Source: an uncultured Oscillospiraceae bacterium | GTDB taxonomy: Bacteria > Bacillota > Clostridia > Oscillospirales > Oscillospiraceae | Reading direction: 5' to 3' | NCBI GenBank assembly: GCA_910584045.1 | Contig: CAJTYO010000071.1 | Coordinates: 1 to 12,834 of the forward strand | Length of the DNA stretch: 12,834 bases | Shown: in pieces, positions 5,623 through 12,456 of the stretch | How the letters are laid out: every line of letters begins with the position of its first letter | Numbering within the stretch: the stretch's first letter is position 1 | The notes under the pieces: generated by a model | Databases searched by the model: none | What the model saw: only the letters and a program-made list of their open reading frames with translations | What the model was told of the DNA's origin: nothing | Made by a program: the position numbers and the translations under genes

Positions 5623-7225
5623 ATATATAACACCGCTTTGTATCTTCGTTTGTCCCGAGATGATGAAGGAGCCGGGGAAAGCAATTCTATTGCCACTCAA
5701 CGCATGATGTTGCGCCGCTATGCTGAACAAAATCACCTGTTTGTGGTCGATGAATATATAGACGATGGCTATTAGCGGCACGAATTTCAACCGCCCGAAT
5801 TTTCAGCGTATGATAGACGATATAGAAGCCAAGCGGATAAATTGCGTGGTGGTAAAAGACCTTTCCCGGTTTGGCCGTAATTACCTTGAAATGGGAATGT
5901 ATACAGAAATGCGATTCCCTGAGTTGGGCGTTCGCTTTATCGCCGTTGATAGTGGAGTAGACAGCAACAACCAGCAATCTACCGAGTTTACCCCGTTTTT
6001 GAACGTCATAAATGAATGGTACGCCCGAGACATAAGCCGAAAAGTCACCAAGGCATTACGTACCCGGAACGAGAACGGGGCACACTATGGAGCCTATGCC
6101 CCGTTAGGCTATCGGAAAGACCCGGAGCAAGTGGGCCATTTGGTGATAGATGAGGAAACAAAGTGGATAGTTGAAAAAATCTTTGCTTTAGCCATCCAAG
6201 GCAACGGGCCGTCCAAAATTGCGAATCAACTTATAGCGGCACAGATTCCTACTCCATCATGGTTCAATTTTCAGCGATACGGCACCTTCGCCCACATCTA
6301 CGAGGGCCAGCCGGAGACAAAGCGGTATGGATGGTCAATCACCCAAGTGAAAAGTATTTTGCAGGATGAAAACTACATCGGCAACAGCGTTCACAATCGG
6401 CAGGCTAATGTATCATACAAGAGCAAGAAAAGAATCCACAAGCCCAAGGACGAATGGTGGACGGTGGAGGGCACACACGAGCCTATCATAAGCAAGGCGG
6501 ACTTTGACCGGGTGCAGGAACACATAGCCAGCCGCCGCAGGACACAGAAGGACGGTACAACGCAGATTTTCGCCGGGCTGGTCAAGTGTGCTGATTGTGG
6601 ATGGTCGCTGTCATGTGCTACGAATCGGCGAACTAAAACGCCGTACAAATATTATCATTGTAGCAAGTACAGCCAAGGTCTGCACCAGTGTACCGCTCAT
6701 TACCTCCGTTATGATGTGCTGTATAGCTTCGTTCTCTCCCGTCTGCAATACTGGATTGAAGCCGTCCGCCACAACGAGCAAGCCATATTGGACAGGCTTT
6801 CCAAGTCCACTATCACGGAGCAAGCCGCCGCCATGAAACGGGCCACGCAGGAAAAGAGACGGGCAGAAAAACGGCTGAATGAACTTGACAACCTGTTAGC
6901 CAAGATTTACGAAGATAGACTAAACGAGAAAATCAACGAGCGCAATTTCTCTATGCTGTCTCAGAAGTACCAGCAGGAGCAAGGTGAACTTGAAACCAAG
7001 ATAGAAGCGTTGACGGCCCAACTTGCCAGCACCAAGGAGCAAGAGGACAGCGTAAACAAGTGGATTGATTTAATCAAGCAGTTTTCCAGCCCCACGGAGT
7101 TGACCGCCGAACTTCTCAATACCTTGATTGAAAAAATTCTTGTTCATGAAGCCACCAAGGACGCAGACGGCAATAAAATCCGAGAAATTGAGATTATTTA
7201 CCGCTTTGTCGGTAAGATTGATTAA
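5611..7225 (+). pseudogene. tnpX: Large serine recombinase (TnpX-like), frameshifted
   Basis: Large serine recombinases excise and integrate transposons through a covalent serine-DNA intermediate. The ATG at 5611 has AAGGAGG upstream. Codons 1-54 read YNTALYLRLSRDDE (catalytic Ser15) to DEYIDDGY, then hit a TAG at 5773-5775. In the +1 frame the protein continues at once with SGTNFNRPNFQRMIDDIE, VVVKDLSRFGRNYLEMG and the rest of the resolvase domain. A recombinase domain follows, then a zinc ribbon (CADCGW with a later CSKYSQGLHQC), a long coiled coil and a C-terminal DUF4368-like segment ending at 7225. One extra T at 5772/5773 (TATT for TAT before AGC) accounts for the break. Repaired length would be about 537 residues, normal for the family. 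An ATG at 5765 opens the second frame but lacks the catalytic serine. No slippery sequence is seen, so decay or a read error is likelier than programmed shifting. Confidence 0.88.
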
Positions 7226-7239
7226 CTTCTTTAACTATG

Positions 7240-7419
7240 TTACTCCTGGTAAGTCTTGTTGATCCGCAGCTCGTCAAGATCTCCGTGGGTATACTCCTCC
7301 ACGGAGATGGGGTAGTAGCTGGCGCTCTGGCCCGCTTCGGCGGTGTCCGCCGCCAGGGCGGCGGCACTCCCGGCCATGGCGAGGATGAGTGCGCACAGAA
7401 TCGTCATGATGCGTTTCAT
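7240..7419 (-). pseudogene. N-terminal fragment of a secreted element protein
   Basis: MKRIMTILCALILAMAGSAA opens a clear signal peptide, with ALA-A as a probable cleavage site near residue 24. The mature start reads ASYYPISVEEYTHGDLDELR, then INKTYQ, after which the frame ends in E-stop at the insert junction (7245/7246). I chose ATG 7419 over the ATG at 7455 because GGAGG lies 8 nt before it and it begins the signal peptide. The SYYP-SVEEYT-D-DELRINK-YQ pattern matches long cell-surface proteins that I remember from clostridial conjugative elements, which continue for several hundred residues; only about 35 mature residues remain. It would be secreted but non-functional. It is the last gene of the minus-strand operon starting near 10990. 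The fragment at 4144-4263 may be its displaced 3' end. Confidence 0.72.
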
Positions 7420-7459
7420 TGATACGTTCCTCCATGTTTCATTTTTTCCCTGCATGATG

Positions 7460-9309
7460 CTATCTTGCGTCTCTGTTAACAGAGGGCGCGGCCCGCTGGG
7501 GCGGGGCGAGGCTCTTCTGGATGCCGCTGCCGATCTGCCTGCTCATGCTCCGGATGTTGTTCAGTACCTCCAGCTTTCCCCGGCCATACCTTCCCACAAA
7601 CATGTCCTGCATTCTGGACAGGTCCGGCAGCTCCCGGCTGATCCCAAAACGGCGGCACAGGGTGTAGGCCACGCTCTGGGCGCTCAGTTCACAGCTCTCC
7701 CGGCTGTAGCCCCAATTGAATCCCCGGTCGTGGTAGCGGGCCTGGGCGATTTCGGCTGCGATGGCCCCAAACGCCTCGCTGTCCGAACAGCCGGGGTCCA
7801 CAGCCAGCACCACGTCCTGGGGGTCGTAGTACGCTCCGCCGTCCAGCCCCTCCTGGGCGATCACCGGAACAGGGGAGTAGTTCAGCAGGGTGGCCAGCGC
7901 CGTCTCCATCTCCTGGGTGTTGTCCTCCAGGTGCGGCCTCCAGATATCCCGACCCTGGGTCTGGGCCACATCGAAGGTATCCGTCAGGATGTAGTCGCGT
8001 CTTGGAGCGGAGCGGACAAAGATTTTGCACCCCTTGTCCTGCTCTGCCTCCAGTACGAAGCGGCCCCTGTCTTTCCAGCGGTCACGGGTAAACACGACCG
8101 TTGCTTCCGGATTCTGGTGCATGACCATGGCGATGTTTCCGGCGCTGTACGCGGGATTGTCGCCCTGCATATTCAGGTAGCGGGCGAACAGCTCCGGGTC
8201 CGTGGCGATCCTGTCCACGCCCTCATCCCGGATGCTGACTGCGAACCCCTGGTCCGCCTGCTGCTGTTCACGCCGCTGGGCGTCTGCGATGGTCTTGTCG
8301 CTGATGAGTTTTTCTAAGTCTGCCACTGATTCGCGTTCCTCCTTTTTTAATTGAGATCGTTTGGATTTTGGCGCGGGGATATCCCTTCCCAAAACCTGAT
8401 TCTGTAAAAGCTCGTTCCAATCCTTACCCGGAGCGGGGAGGCGGACAGAAACGGTATAGCCCTTCTGCTCGTACTCCGCCTGAAGCTTCTCTGCGGCCTC
8501 CCGGCCCGGAGCGTCCGCGTCCAGACACAGGATGATCCGCTTCAGGTGCGGATTCTCCCGCAGGTAGGTGTCCAGCGGACCTTGATAGAGTCCGCACAGG
8601 GCTATGGCGTTGCTCCGCACCTGACGGTGGAGGGTGCAGAAGCTCATGAGATCGACAGGGGCTTCGAACACCGCCACGTGATCCAGGGCCGGGTCGCAGG
8701 GGAGCCGGAAGGCCACGTTTTTGTCACTGCCTGCCGCATCCCCCTTGAAGCCGGGGCCGTTCAGGTCACAGGTGCCGCGTTTGCTGGCGAACACCGGCTT
8801 GCCGCTGCTGTCCCGGCCCACGAACACGCAGTTGTGGTACAGGCTGTCCTCGTACAGAAGGCCAGCTTCGATAAAGCCCCGGATCACCTGGGGGGCGATG
8901 CCTCTCTTTTGAAGATAGGCAAACACCCGCCGCTGGTCTGTGTGGGCGATGGGCAGGGCAAAGGCGGGTTTTTCCTTCGCTTGAACAGGTTGGGGGCGCG
9001 GGGCGGGGGAATCCCTGGCGCGGCATCCATTGAACTCCAGCAGATAGTTCACCGCCTCCCGGAAATCCTTGCCGCAGAACTCCTGCAGGAATGTGATGGC
9101 GTCCCCGCCAGTGCCGTTGGAGTACCGTTTCCAGGTCCGCCGGTCCTTGATGCGGATGCTGTCCTGTGGTACCGGCTGCCCATCCTCCGTACGCTGTAGC
9201 CCAGGTGTTCCAACAGATCCGGCAGGTCTGTCCTCTTGGCGGCAGCCATCTGCTCGTCCGTGAAACGAAAGGATGCGTTTTGTTTCGTGTCGCTCACCTC
9301 CTTATCCAA
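7460..9309 (-). pseudogene. DUF3991/Toprim-ArdC-like fusion protein, frameshifted
   Basis: The likely start is TTG 9309 or GTG 9297, both at an AAGGAGGTGA site. The N-terminus (FTDEQMAAAKRTDLPDLLEHLGY...GSRYH) runs into the wrong frame at about 9161-9168. The continuation in the next frame, IRIKDRRTWKRYSNGTGGDA then ITFLQEFCGKDFREAVNYLL, restores the primase zinc-finger-like DUF3991 pattern, so one base seems to be missing. After residue numbering from GTG 9052, a Toprim-like domain follows (DHVAVFEAPVDLMSF at about 125-140, ILCLDADAPGREAAEKL at about 175-190). Residues about 270-400 match the ArdC N-terminal ssDNA-binding layout (NIAMVMHQNPEATVVFTRDR, IFV, DTFDVAQTQGRD). The last part (FGAIAAEIAQARYHD, SAQSVAYTLCRRFGI) resembles the ArdC-associated metallopeptidase but lacks HExxH. 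This points to primase-like and antirestriction-like activity during DNA establishment. Repaired length is about 615 residues. The ArdC assignment is by motif pattern only. Confidence 0.72.
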
Positions 9310-9317
9310 AACGCAAA

Positions 9318-9363
9318 ACAGCCCGGAGGGTACTCTGATGGTTCAGGGTACCCTCCGGGCTGT
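9318..9363 (-). terminator. Perfect 16-bp hairpin before the Toprim gene
   Basis: ACAGCCCGGAGGGTAC (9318-9333) is the exact complement of 9348-9363, with a 14-nt loop. On the minus strand it is followed by TTTGCGTTTTGG and then by the AAGGAGGTGA ribosome binding site of the Toprim gene. It could be a weak terminator or attenuator that sets expression of the downstream genes, or an RNA-processing or stability element. Confidence 0.6.
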
Positions 9364-9400
9364 CTGTTCGATGTGGTATTGGATTGCCTGACCGGGCCGG

Positions 9401-10219
9401 TCATCTGTCCGGCTGGGTTTTGGGCTTGGGAGACTGCTTCCGGCCAGAGTGCTGCCGCACAGGCGGGCTGGTCTCTCTCCCATCCCGCAACTTCCTCCAT
9501 AGCGGATTCATTTTGACCTCGATGCTCCCGCCATCCACATCGATGGTAATGTGGGCGGCAGTGATGGGGCTGGTGGACATCAGCTGGGACAGCTTCTCCG
9601 CCATGATGGACTCCGGGCCGCAGACAGCCTTGTCGGCTGTCACATAGCCCAGCTGCATATCGTAATCGATCTGCTGCATAGCCTCCGTCACGGTGATACC
9701 TCTGCTCTTGGCCAGGGCTTCCGACTTGCTCAGCAGCTCCAGGGGATCGAACTGCCCGAAGTGGATGGTGTAGAACCGCGTTTCCTTTCCATGCTCCCGC
9801 ACCGTACAGCTCCCCATGGAGCTGATCGTGTCAGGGCGCTGCGGTGTGGACAGGATCTGGAGTTCTTTCCACTCTGCATTCCACTCGTCCTTCCTGGTTT
9901 CCGGCGGGGGCGTCCCCGTCTGGAGATAAATCGCCGCACCCAGCAGCTCCCACGGCAGAAAGCCATTTTTCGGGTCCCCGCACAGATCGTACACGTTCTG
10001 CAGCACCTCCGGGCTGAAGTGGCGGGAGATAAAGGAGAAGGTGTGATACAGGTCCTCCTTCAGCTCGAACCAGAGACTGTTGGCAAGGTCCAGCAGGTTG
10101 TGGTTGGCCTCCGCGTTGGGTGTGGAGATCAGCTCCTCCATGTGCGCAGTAAACTCCTGGTCGCTCATGTAGGTTTTCTTCTGGGGATCTCCGGGGAGCA
10201 TACGTTCATTTTGATTCAT
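9401..10219 (-). CDS. Hypothetical mobile-element protein
   Basis: This 272-residue protein is of unknown function. ATG 10219 has AAAGGAG 6 nt upstream, which fixes the start. It is acidic and helical, with no signal peptide or membrane segment. The N-terminal 90 residues contain FTAHMEELISTPNAEANHNL and SFISRHFSPEVLQNVYDLCG; the middle has LPWELLGAAIYLQTG and FYTIHFGQFDPLELLSKSEA; the region near residue 185 reads ITVTEAMQQIDYDMQLGYVT, then a beta-like AAHITIDVDGGSIEVKMNPL. The tail is basic and Pro/Gln-rich (KQSPKPKTQPDR). The layout suggests a small multi-domain cytoplasmic protein, but I recognise no family. It lies between the double-RHH gene and the Toprim gene in the same operon and is flanked on both sides by long perfect hairpins, so its expression may be tuned separately. 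A role linked to conjugative replication is only contextual. Confidence 0.75.
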   Translation of the reverse strand: MNQNERMLPGDPQKKTYMSDQEFTAHMEELISTPNAEANHNLLDLANSLWFELKEDLYHTFSFISRHFSPEVLQNVYDLCGDPKNGFLPWELLGAAIYLQTGTPPPETRKDEWNAEWKELQILSTPQRPDTISSMGSCTVREHGKETRFYTIHFGQFDPLELLSKSEALAKSRGITVTEAMQQIDYDMQLGYVTADKAVCGPESIMAEKLSQLMSTSPITAAHITIDVDGGSIEVKMNPLWRKLRDGRETSPPVRQHSGRKQSPKPKTQPDR

Positions 10220-10247
10220 GGTGTTCTCCTTTTTATATCCTGTGTGC

Positions 10248-10294
10248 GCAGAGCGGTCCAGGCCATCCCATCGGATTGGCCTGGACCGCTCTGC
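10248..10294 (-). repeat. Perfect 18-bp intercistronic inverted repeat
   Basis: GCAGAGCGGTCCAGGCCA (10248-10265) is the exact complement of 10277-10294, with an 11-nt loop. It begins 2 nt after the stop codon of the RHH-like gene and ends before the ribosome binding site of the next gene. No T run follows on the minus strand, so it looks more like a 3'-end stability or processing element than a terminator. Confidence 0.7.
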
Positions 10295-10296
10295 TG

Positions 10297-10791
10297 CTAT
10301 TCGTCCTGGGCGGCAGGGAGGCCCTCACCTGCCTCACACGGCTCCTCACCGCCCCGGCTGGGGACCTCCTGGGTGTGGAGGCCGCTGCCCTCGGAAGGGG
10401 GCTCACAGAGGCCCGTACCGGCTTCCTCGCTGGACGGCCCATCCTCCAGCTCCGGGGTATCCTCCACGGCTTGCTGCTCCGCCGTCTCCAGGGCCTCCTC
10501 GATCAGGCCCAGCACGAACTCCCGCTGGGTCAGCTTACGGCCAGTGCGGGCTGTCTCACGCTCCAGGTACGCCTTGATCCGCTGGAACAGGTCCTCCGGG
10601 ATCTGGAAGGCCATCGTCCGAGTGTTGTTTGCCATGATCGTCTTACCTCCATTTTCTTTCATTTCGAAGTATTCGATGAGCAGGTTGGTGATGTACTCCG
10701 CGGTGGTCAGGCCAGACTGCTCTCTGGCCTCGCAGACCTGGGAATGGAGGGCGATGGGTATTTGTGCGCATAAATTTTTGGTCTGGGCCAT
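10297..10791 (-). CDS. Double ribbon-helix-helix-like DNA-binding protein
   Basis: This 164-residue protein has two small domains in tandem. Residues 1-45 (MAQTKNLCAQIPIALHSQVC, then TTAEYITNLLIEYFEM) have the beta-helix-helix layout of ribbon-helix-helix proteins. Residues 53-105 (MANNTRTMAFQIPEDLFQRI, then LTQREFVLGLIEEALETAEQ) repeat that layout with different sequence. The last 55 residues are acidic and Pro/Glu/Gly-rich, probably disordered. RHH proteins bind operators as dimers and often repress their own promoters. ATG 10791 directly follows the TAG of the 54-aa gene and has AAGGAGGAA upstream, so the two are coupled. GGAGG at 10646-10650 before Met53 (10635) would allow the second domain to be made alone. 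Two truncated relatives of domain 1 lie at 12313-12456. The shared operator-like repeat upstream is an obvious candidate target. Confidence 0.75.
   Translation of the reverse strand: MAQTKNLCAQIPIALHSQVCEAREQSGLTTAEYITNLLIEYFEMKENGGKTIMANNTRTMAFQIPEDLFQRIKAYLERETARTGRKLTQREFVLGLIEEALETAEQQAVEDTPELEDGPSSEEAGTGLCEPPSEGSGLHTQEVPSRGGEEPCEAGEGLPAAQDE
10635..10650 (-). promoter_or_regulatory. Internal ribosome binding site and start within the RHH gene
   Basis: On the minus strand GGAGGT precedes an in-frame ATG (10633-10635) with about 10 nt between GGAGG and ATG. The ATG is Met53 and opens the second RHH-like domain. A separate domain-2 protein of about 112 residues could be translated in addition to the full-length form. 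Confidence 0.45.
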
Positions 10792-10956
10792 CTAAGATTC
10801 CTCCTTCTTGAACTCTGGTGCATTCTCAACGTAGCTGTGGACTATCTCCTGCAGGATCGATTTGAGGGTACAGTCCCGGTGCAGACATAGCAATTTCAAT
10901 TTTCTGTGGTCTGCCGCTTCTATCGGAAAATTAAGGTATTTGCTCCTGGCTGCCAT
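10792..10956 (-). CDS. 54-aa small protein, possible RHH-type regulator (copy A)
   Basis: This is a 54-residue protein. ATG 10956 is preceded by GGGAGGGCAGAAGGAA. It reads MAARSKYLNFPIEAADHRKL, then KLLCLHRDCTLKSILQEIVH, and ends ENAPEFKKEES. A short strand (KYLNFPI) followed by two helices is the layout of an RHH or Arc-like DNA-binding protein, with an unusual CLHRDC pair of cysteines around residues 24-29. Copy B at 12456-12620 differs at only two residues although about ten bases differ, so the protein is under selection. The TAG abuts the ATG of the RHH-like gene with no gap. It is the first gene after the operator-like promoter at 10988-11017 and is a good candidate for the autoregulator of the operon. 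The family was not recognised. Confidence 0.72.
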   Translation of the reverse strand: MAARSKYLNFPIEAADHRKLKLLCLHRDCTLKSILQEIVHSYVENAPEFKKEES

Positions 10957-10987
10957 TTCCTTCTGCCCTCCCTTCGCTGGTAGACCA

Positions 10988-11017
10988 AGTATAGCCGAAA
11001 GGCATCGGGAAAGCTAT
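10988..11017 (-). promoter_or_regulatory. Shared promoter/operator, copy A
   Basis: On the minus strand -10 TATACT (10988-10993) lies 17 nt from TAGCTT (11011-11016), a poor -35. The inverted repeat ATAGCT-N15-GGCTAT (10991-11017, one mismatch) overlaps both boxes. The same arrangement occurs at 12250-12279 and 12653-12682 with a conserved ATGCCTTTC core. This points to a regulated promoter driving the 54-aa gene and the operon behind it. Confidence 0.6.
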
Positions 11018-11082
11018 TACCAACACCACCAAAGAACCAGAGGGCAAACGAAGCATATGTAACAGTGGCGGGAAAAGAAAAC

Positions 11083-11118
11083 CCCCAGAGTTGCCGGACT
11101 TTTCCGGTTACTCTAGGG
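11083..11118 (-). terminator. Rho-independent terminator upstream of operon A
   Basis: AGAGT (11087-11091) pairs with ACTCT (11110-11114) and CCGGA (11094-11098) pairs with TCCGG (11103-11107); flanking C and G runs extend the stem. On the minus strand the stem is followed by TTTTCTTTTC. It would stop leftward transcripts just before the operator-like promoter, isolating operon A from upstream read-through. Confidence 0.65.
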
Positions 11119-11364
11119 ATAGGCGGATAGCGAGTTTACTCCGTCTGTAAAAGGCGGATTTTGCATCTCCGGTGCGTAAATTTTCTGAAACGGGAGACTG
11201 TTTTGGAAAGTTTAACTTTTCTTTTCTTTTTTGAACTCTAATATTGCACTTTTCCTGGTATTGCGTAATTTTATTTCGCTGTTTCCGCGCGGTATCTTTT
11301 TCATCTACACAAGGTTTACAGACGGAGCAAAGTCGCTATCCCCCATAAGATTACAAAACACAGC
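11119..11364. other. A+T-rich gap without a gene
   Basis: No convincing gene is seen on either strand. The stretch 11215-11235 is a pyrimidine tract (CTTTTCTTTTCTTTTTTGAA). A weak plus-strand promoter, TTGCAC with TAATTT 16 nt away around 11245-11275, could drive the gene at 11448, but only by reading through the hairpin at 11365-11419. Together with the terminator that follows, this stretch is about 330 nt of probable leader sequence. Confidence 0.4.
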
Positions 11365-11419
11365 AAAACGCCGCCCTCGCTTACCGGAAGCCACCCGGTG
11401 GGTCGAGGGCGGCGTTTTT
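11365..11419 (+). terminator. Strong hairpin 29 nt before the 237-aa gene (terminator/attenuator)
   Basis: AAAACGCCGCCCTCG (11365-11379) is the perfect complement of 11404-11418; inside it ACCGG (11383-11387) pairs with CCGGT (11395-11399). TTTTT ends the right arm and AAAA begins the left arm, so it can act on both strands. Only 28 nt separate it from the ATG at 11448, too few for a separate promoter, so the gene must either be read through it or be attenuated by it. Confidence 0.75.
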
Positions 11420-11447
11420 GTTTCAATATTTAAGGAGGAGTACCCAC

Positions 11448-12161
11448 ATGGCATATCGGAAAGTATATTTTCGCATCCGTACCGACTGCTACAACTCCGG
11501 CTGGTCAAGCGATGCCGGCAGAGCCGCATTCGAAGAGGAAAGCCGCCAACTATTCCAAGCATTGGGGTGGACGGTTGCCCTGGGCTGCAATGGAGGCTGC
11601 GATACAGTTACCAAGGACCGGCAGGACCTCTATCTGCACCCAGACAGCTTCAGCGGCGTAATAGATGAGGCCAACATCCAGCCTCTGCAAGAGCAGCTGT
11701 CAAAAGCGAAAACCTTCCGCTTTTATCAAGCTGACTGCTATGAGGAATATCAGGATCTGAGCGATGAGGCGTACCTGGCGGAGCTGGAGGCAAAGCGGGA
11801 TGAGATCACGGACTATATCCTGAAAAAATGCAGAACAAAACGTAGTAATCTCTATATTGTAGACCCCGTTGCGACTCACATTGCGAAACACTTTGAAGTC
11901 TGCCGCCTGTGCGATAAGGACAGGCATAACAAAATAGGAAACCAATTCGTAGCTGAACTGATGGAGCAGCTGATCCAAAGGGGCCGTCTGGTTACCGCTA
12001 AAACGTCCTATGGCGAGGGCATCCGCACTGCCACCAATAAAGAGCGCGGCATCCTCCGCCAGCCCACCGGGCAGATGGACGGGCAGATTGCCATGGAGGA
12101 TCAGAAAACCGATGCTCCCAAAAAGAAAAAAGGACGAAACCCGACCACTCCCAGCCGGTAA
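11448..12161 (+). CDS. Conserved hypothetical protein
   Basis: This 237-residue protein has ATG 11448 with AAGGAGG about 9 nt upstream. It reads MAYRKVYFRIRTDCYNSGWS, then FEEESRQLFQALGWTVALGC and NGGCDTVTKDRQDLYLHPDS. Positions 85-135 are helical and charged (YLAELEAKRDEITDYILKK). A CRLCDKD pair of cysteines near residue 155 follows, then FVAELMEQLIQRGRLVTAKT and a Lys-rich tail (APKKKKGRNPTTPSR). There is no signal peptide. The N-terminal half looks like a compact alpha/beta domain with several Cys; the family was not recognised. It is the only complete plus-strand gene in this part, flanked by the terminator hairpin on the left and by the copy-C promoter on the right. It may be controlled by attenuation. 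I can offer no function beyond a mobile-element accessory protein. Confidence 0.75.
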   Translation: MAYRKVYFRIRTDCYNSGWSSDAGRAAFEEESRQLFQALGWTVALGCNGGCDTVTKDRQDLYLHPDSFSGVIDEANIQPLQEQLSKAKTFRFYQADCYEEYQDLSDEAYLAELEAKRDEITDYILKKCRTKRSNLYIVDPVATHIAKHFEVCRLCDKDRHNKIGNQFVAELMEQLIQRGRLVTAKTSYGEGIRTATNKERGILRQPTGQMDGQIAMEDQKTDAPKKKKGRNPTTPSR

Positions 12162-12249
12162 GAGGTGAGCCTTGGGCCGTTTCTTGCCGCCACCTGTTCA
12201 CATTGGTGGTTCTGCTTGCCTTGTCTCCCAATCCTTGTTGGTAATGGTA

Positions 12250-12279
12250 ATAGCTTTATCAATGCCTTTCAGCTATACT
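12250..12279 (+). promoter_or_regulatory. Shared promoter/operator, copy C
   Basis: ATAGCT (12250-12255), 15 nt, AGCTAT (12271-12276) form a perfect inverted repeat. TATACT (12274-12279) is the -10 box and TAGCTT (12251-12256) sits in the -35 position 17 nt upstream. It is the same arrangement as copies A and B but on the plus strand, and it drives an RHH-like gene directly, without the 54-aa gene in between. Confidence 0.6.
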
Positions 12280-12312
12280 TGCGTTGCAATCAGCGGAAAG
12301 GAGAATGGAAGT

Positions 12313-12378
12313 ATGGAGCAAAAAAAGAACCTCTGCGCTCAGATACCACTCAGCCTCCATGACCGAGTAACGGAGGCC
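12313..12378 (+). pseudogene. Truncated RHH-like gene, copy C
   Basis: ATG 12313 follows GGAAAGGAG with good spacing. The first 22 codons, MEQKKNLCAQIPLSLHDRVT then EA, match domain 1 of the protein at 10297-10791 (MAQTKNLCAQIP-ALH-QV-EAR). Homology stops at GAGGCC (12373-12378), where the sequence switches into the reverse complement of copy B. The frame runs on to a stop at 12457-12459 but these extra codons are antisense of copy B and not native. The second helix of the domain is lost, so it is probably non-functional. Confidence 0.6.
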
Positions 12379-12456
12379 CGACTGTTCTCTGGCCTCGCAG
12401 ACCTGGGCGTGGAGGGCAGTGGGGATCTGGGCACACAAGTTTTTTGTTTGGACCAT
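12374..12456 (-). pseudogene. Truncated RHH-like gene, copy B
   Basis: ATG 12456 overlaps the TAA of the 54-aa gene by one base. The codons MVQTKNLCAQIPTALHAQVC then EAREQSGL match domain 1 of the protein at 10297-10791 closely. Homology ends at about 12374, where the sequence turns into the reverse complement of copy C; the frame then drifts to a stop at 12259. Both the rest of domain 1 and all of domain 2 are missing. The coupling to the 54-aa gene is the same as in copy A except for a 1-nt overlap in place of a zero-gap junction. Confidence 0.65.

Larger units (their letters stand above)
4264..7245 (+). mobile_element. TnpX-type serine-recombinase transposon, left end lost
   Basis: This A+T-richer plus-strand segment interrupts a G+C-rich minus-strand gene order. 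It carries a 3' fragment of a possible replication gene, an unknown gene, tnpW and a large serine recombinase at its right end. That layout fits transposons and mobilisable elements moved by Tn4451 TnpX-like recombinases, which leave as a circle and insert at GA dinucleotides. The right junction lies within 7226-7246, between the recombinase stop and the point where the truncated secreted-protein gene regains its reading frame. The left junction at about 4263 cuts into the replication gene, so the original left terminus seems to have been deleted. No terminal repeats could be identified because of this loss. The recombinase frameshift suggests the element can no longer move on its own. Confidence 0.65.

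Noticed and set aside
5764..5780. Programmed frameshift in the recombinase
   Set aside because: No slippery heptamer, no supporting downstream structure noticed, and related recombinases are encoded in one frame.
7343..8317. Plus-strand open frame of 324 codons
   Set aside because: It is a shadow of the Toprim/ArdC-like gene and starts inside the signal-peptide fragment.
9551..10795. Long plus-strand open frame of 414 codons
   Set aside because: It crosses two minus-strand genes and two perfect hairpins; no protein-like motifs or RBS.
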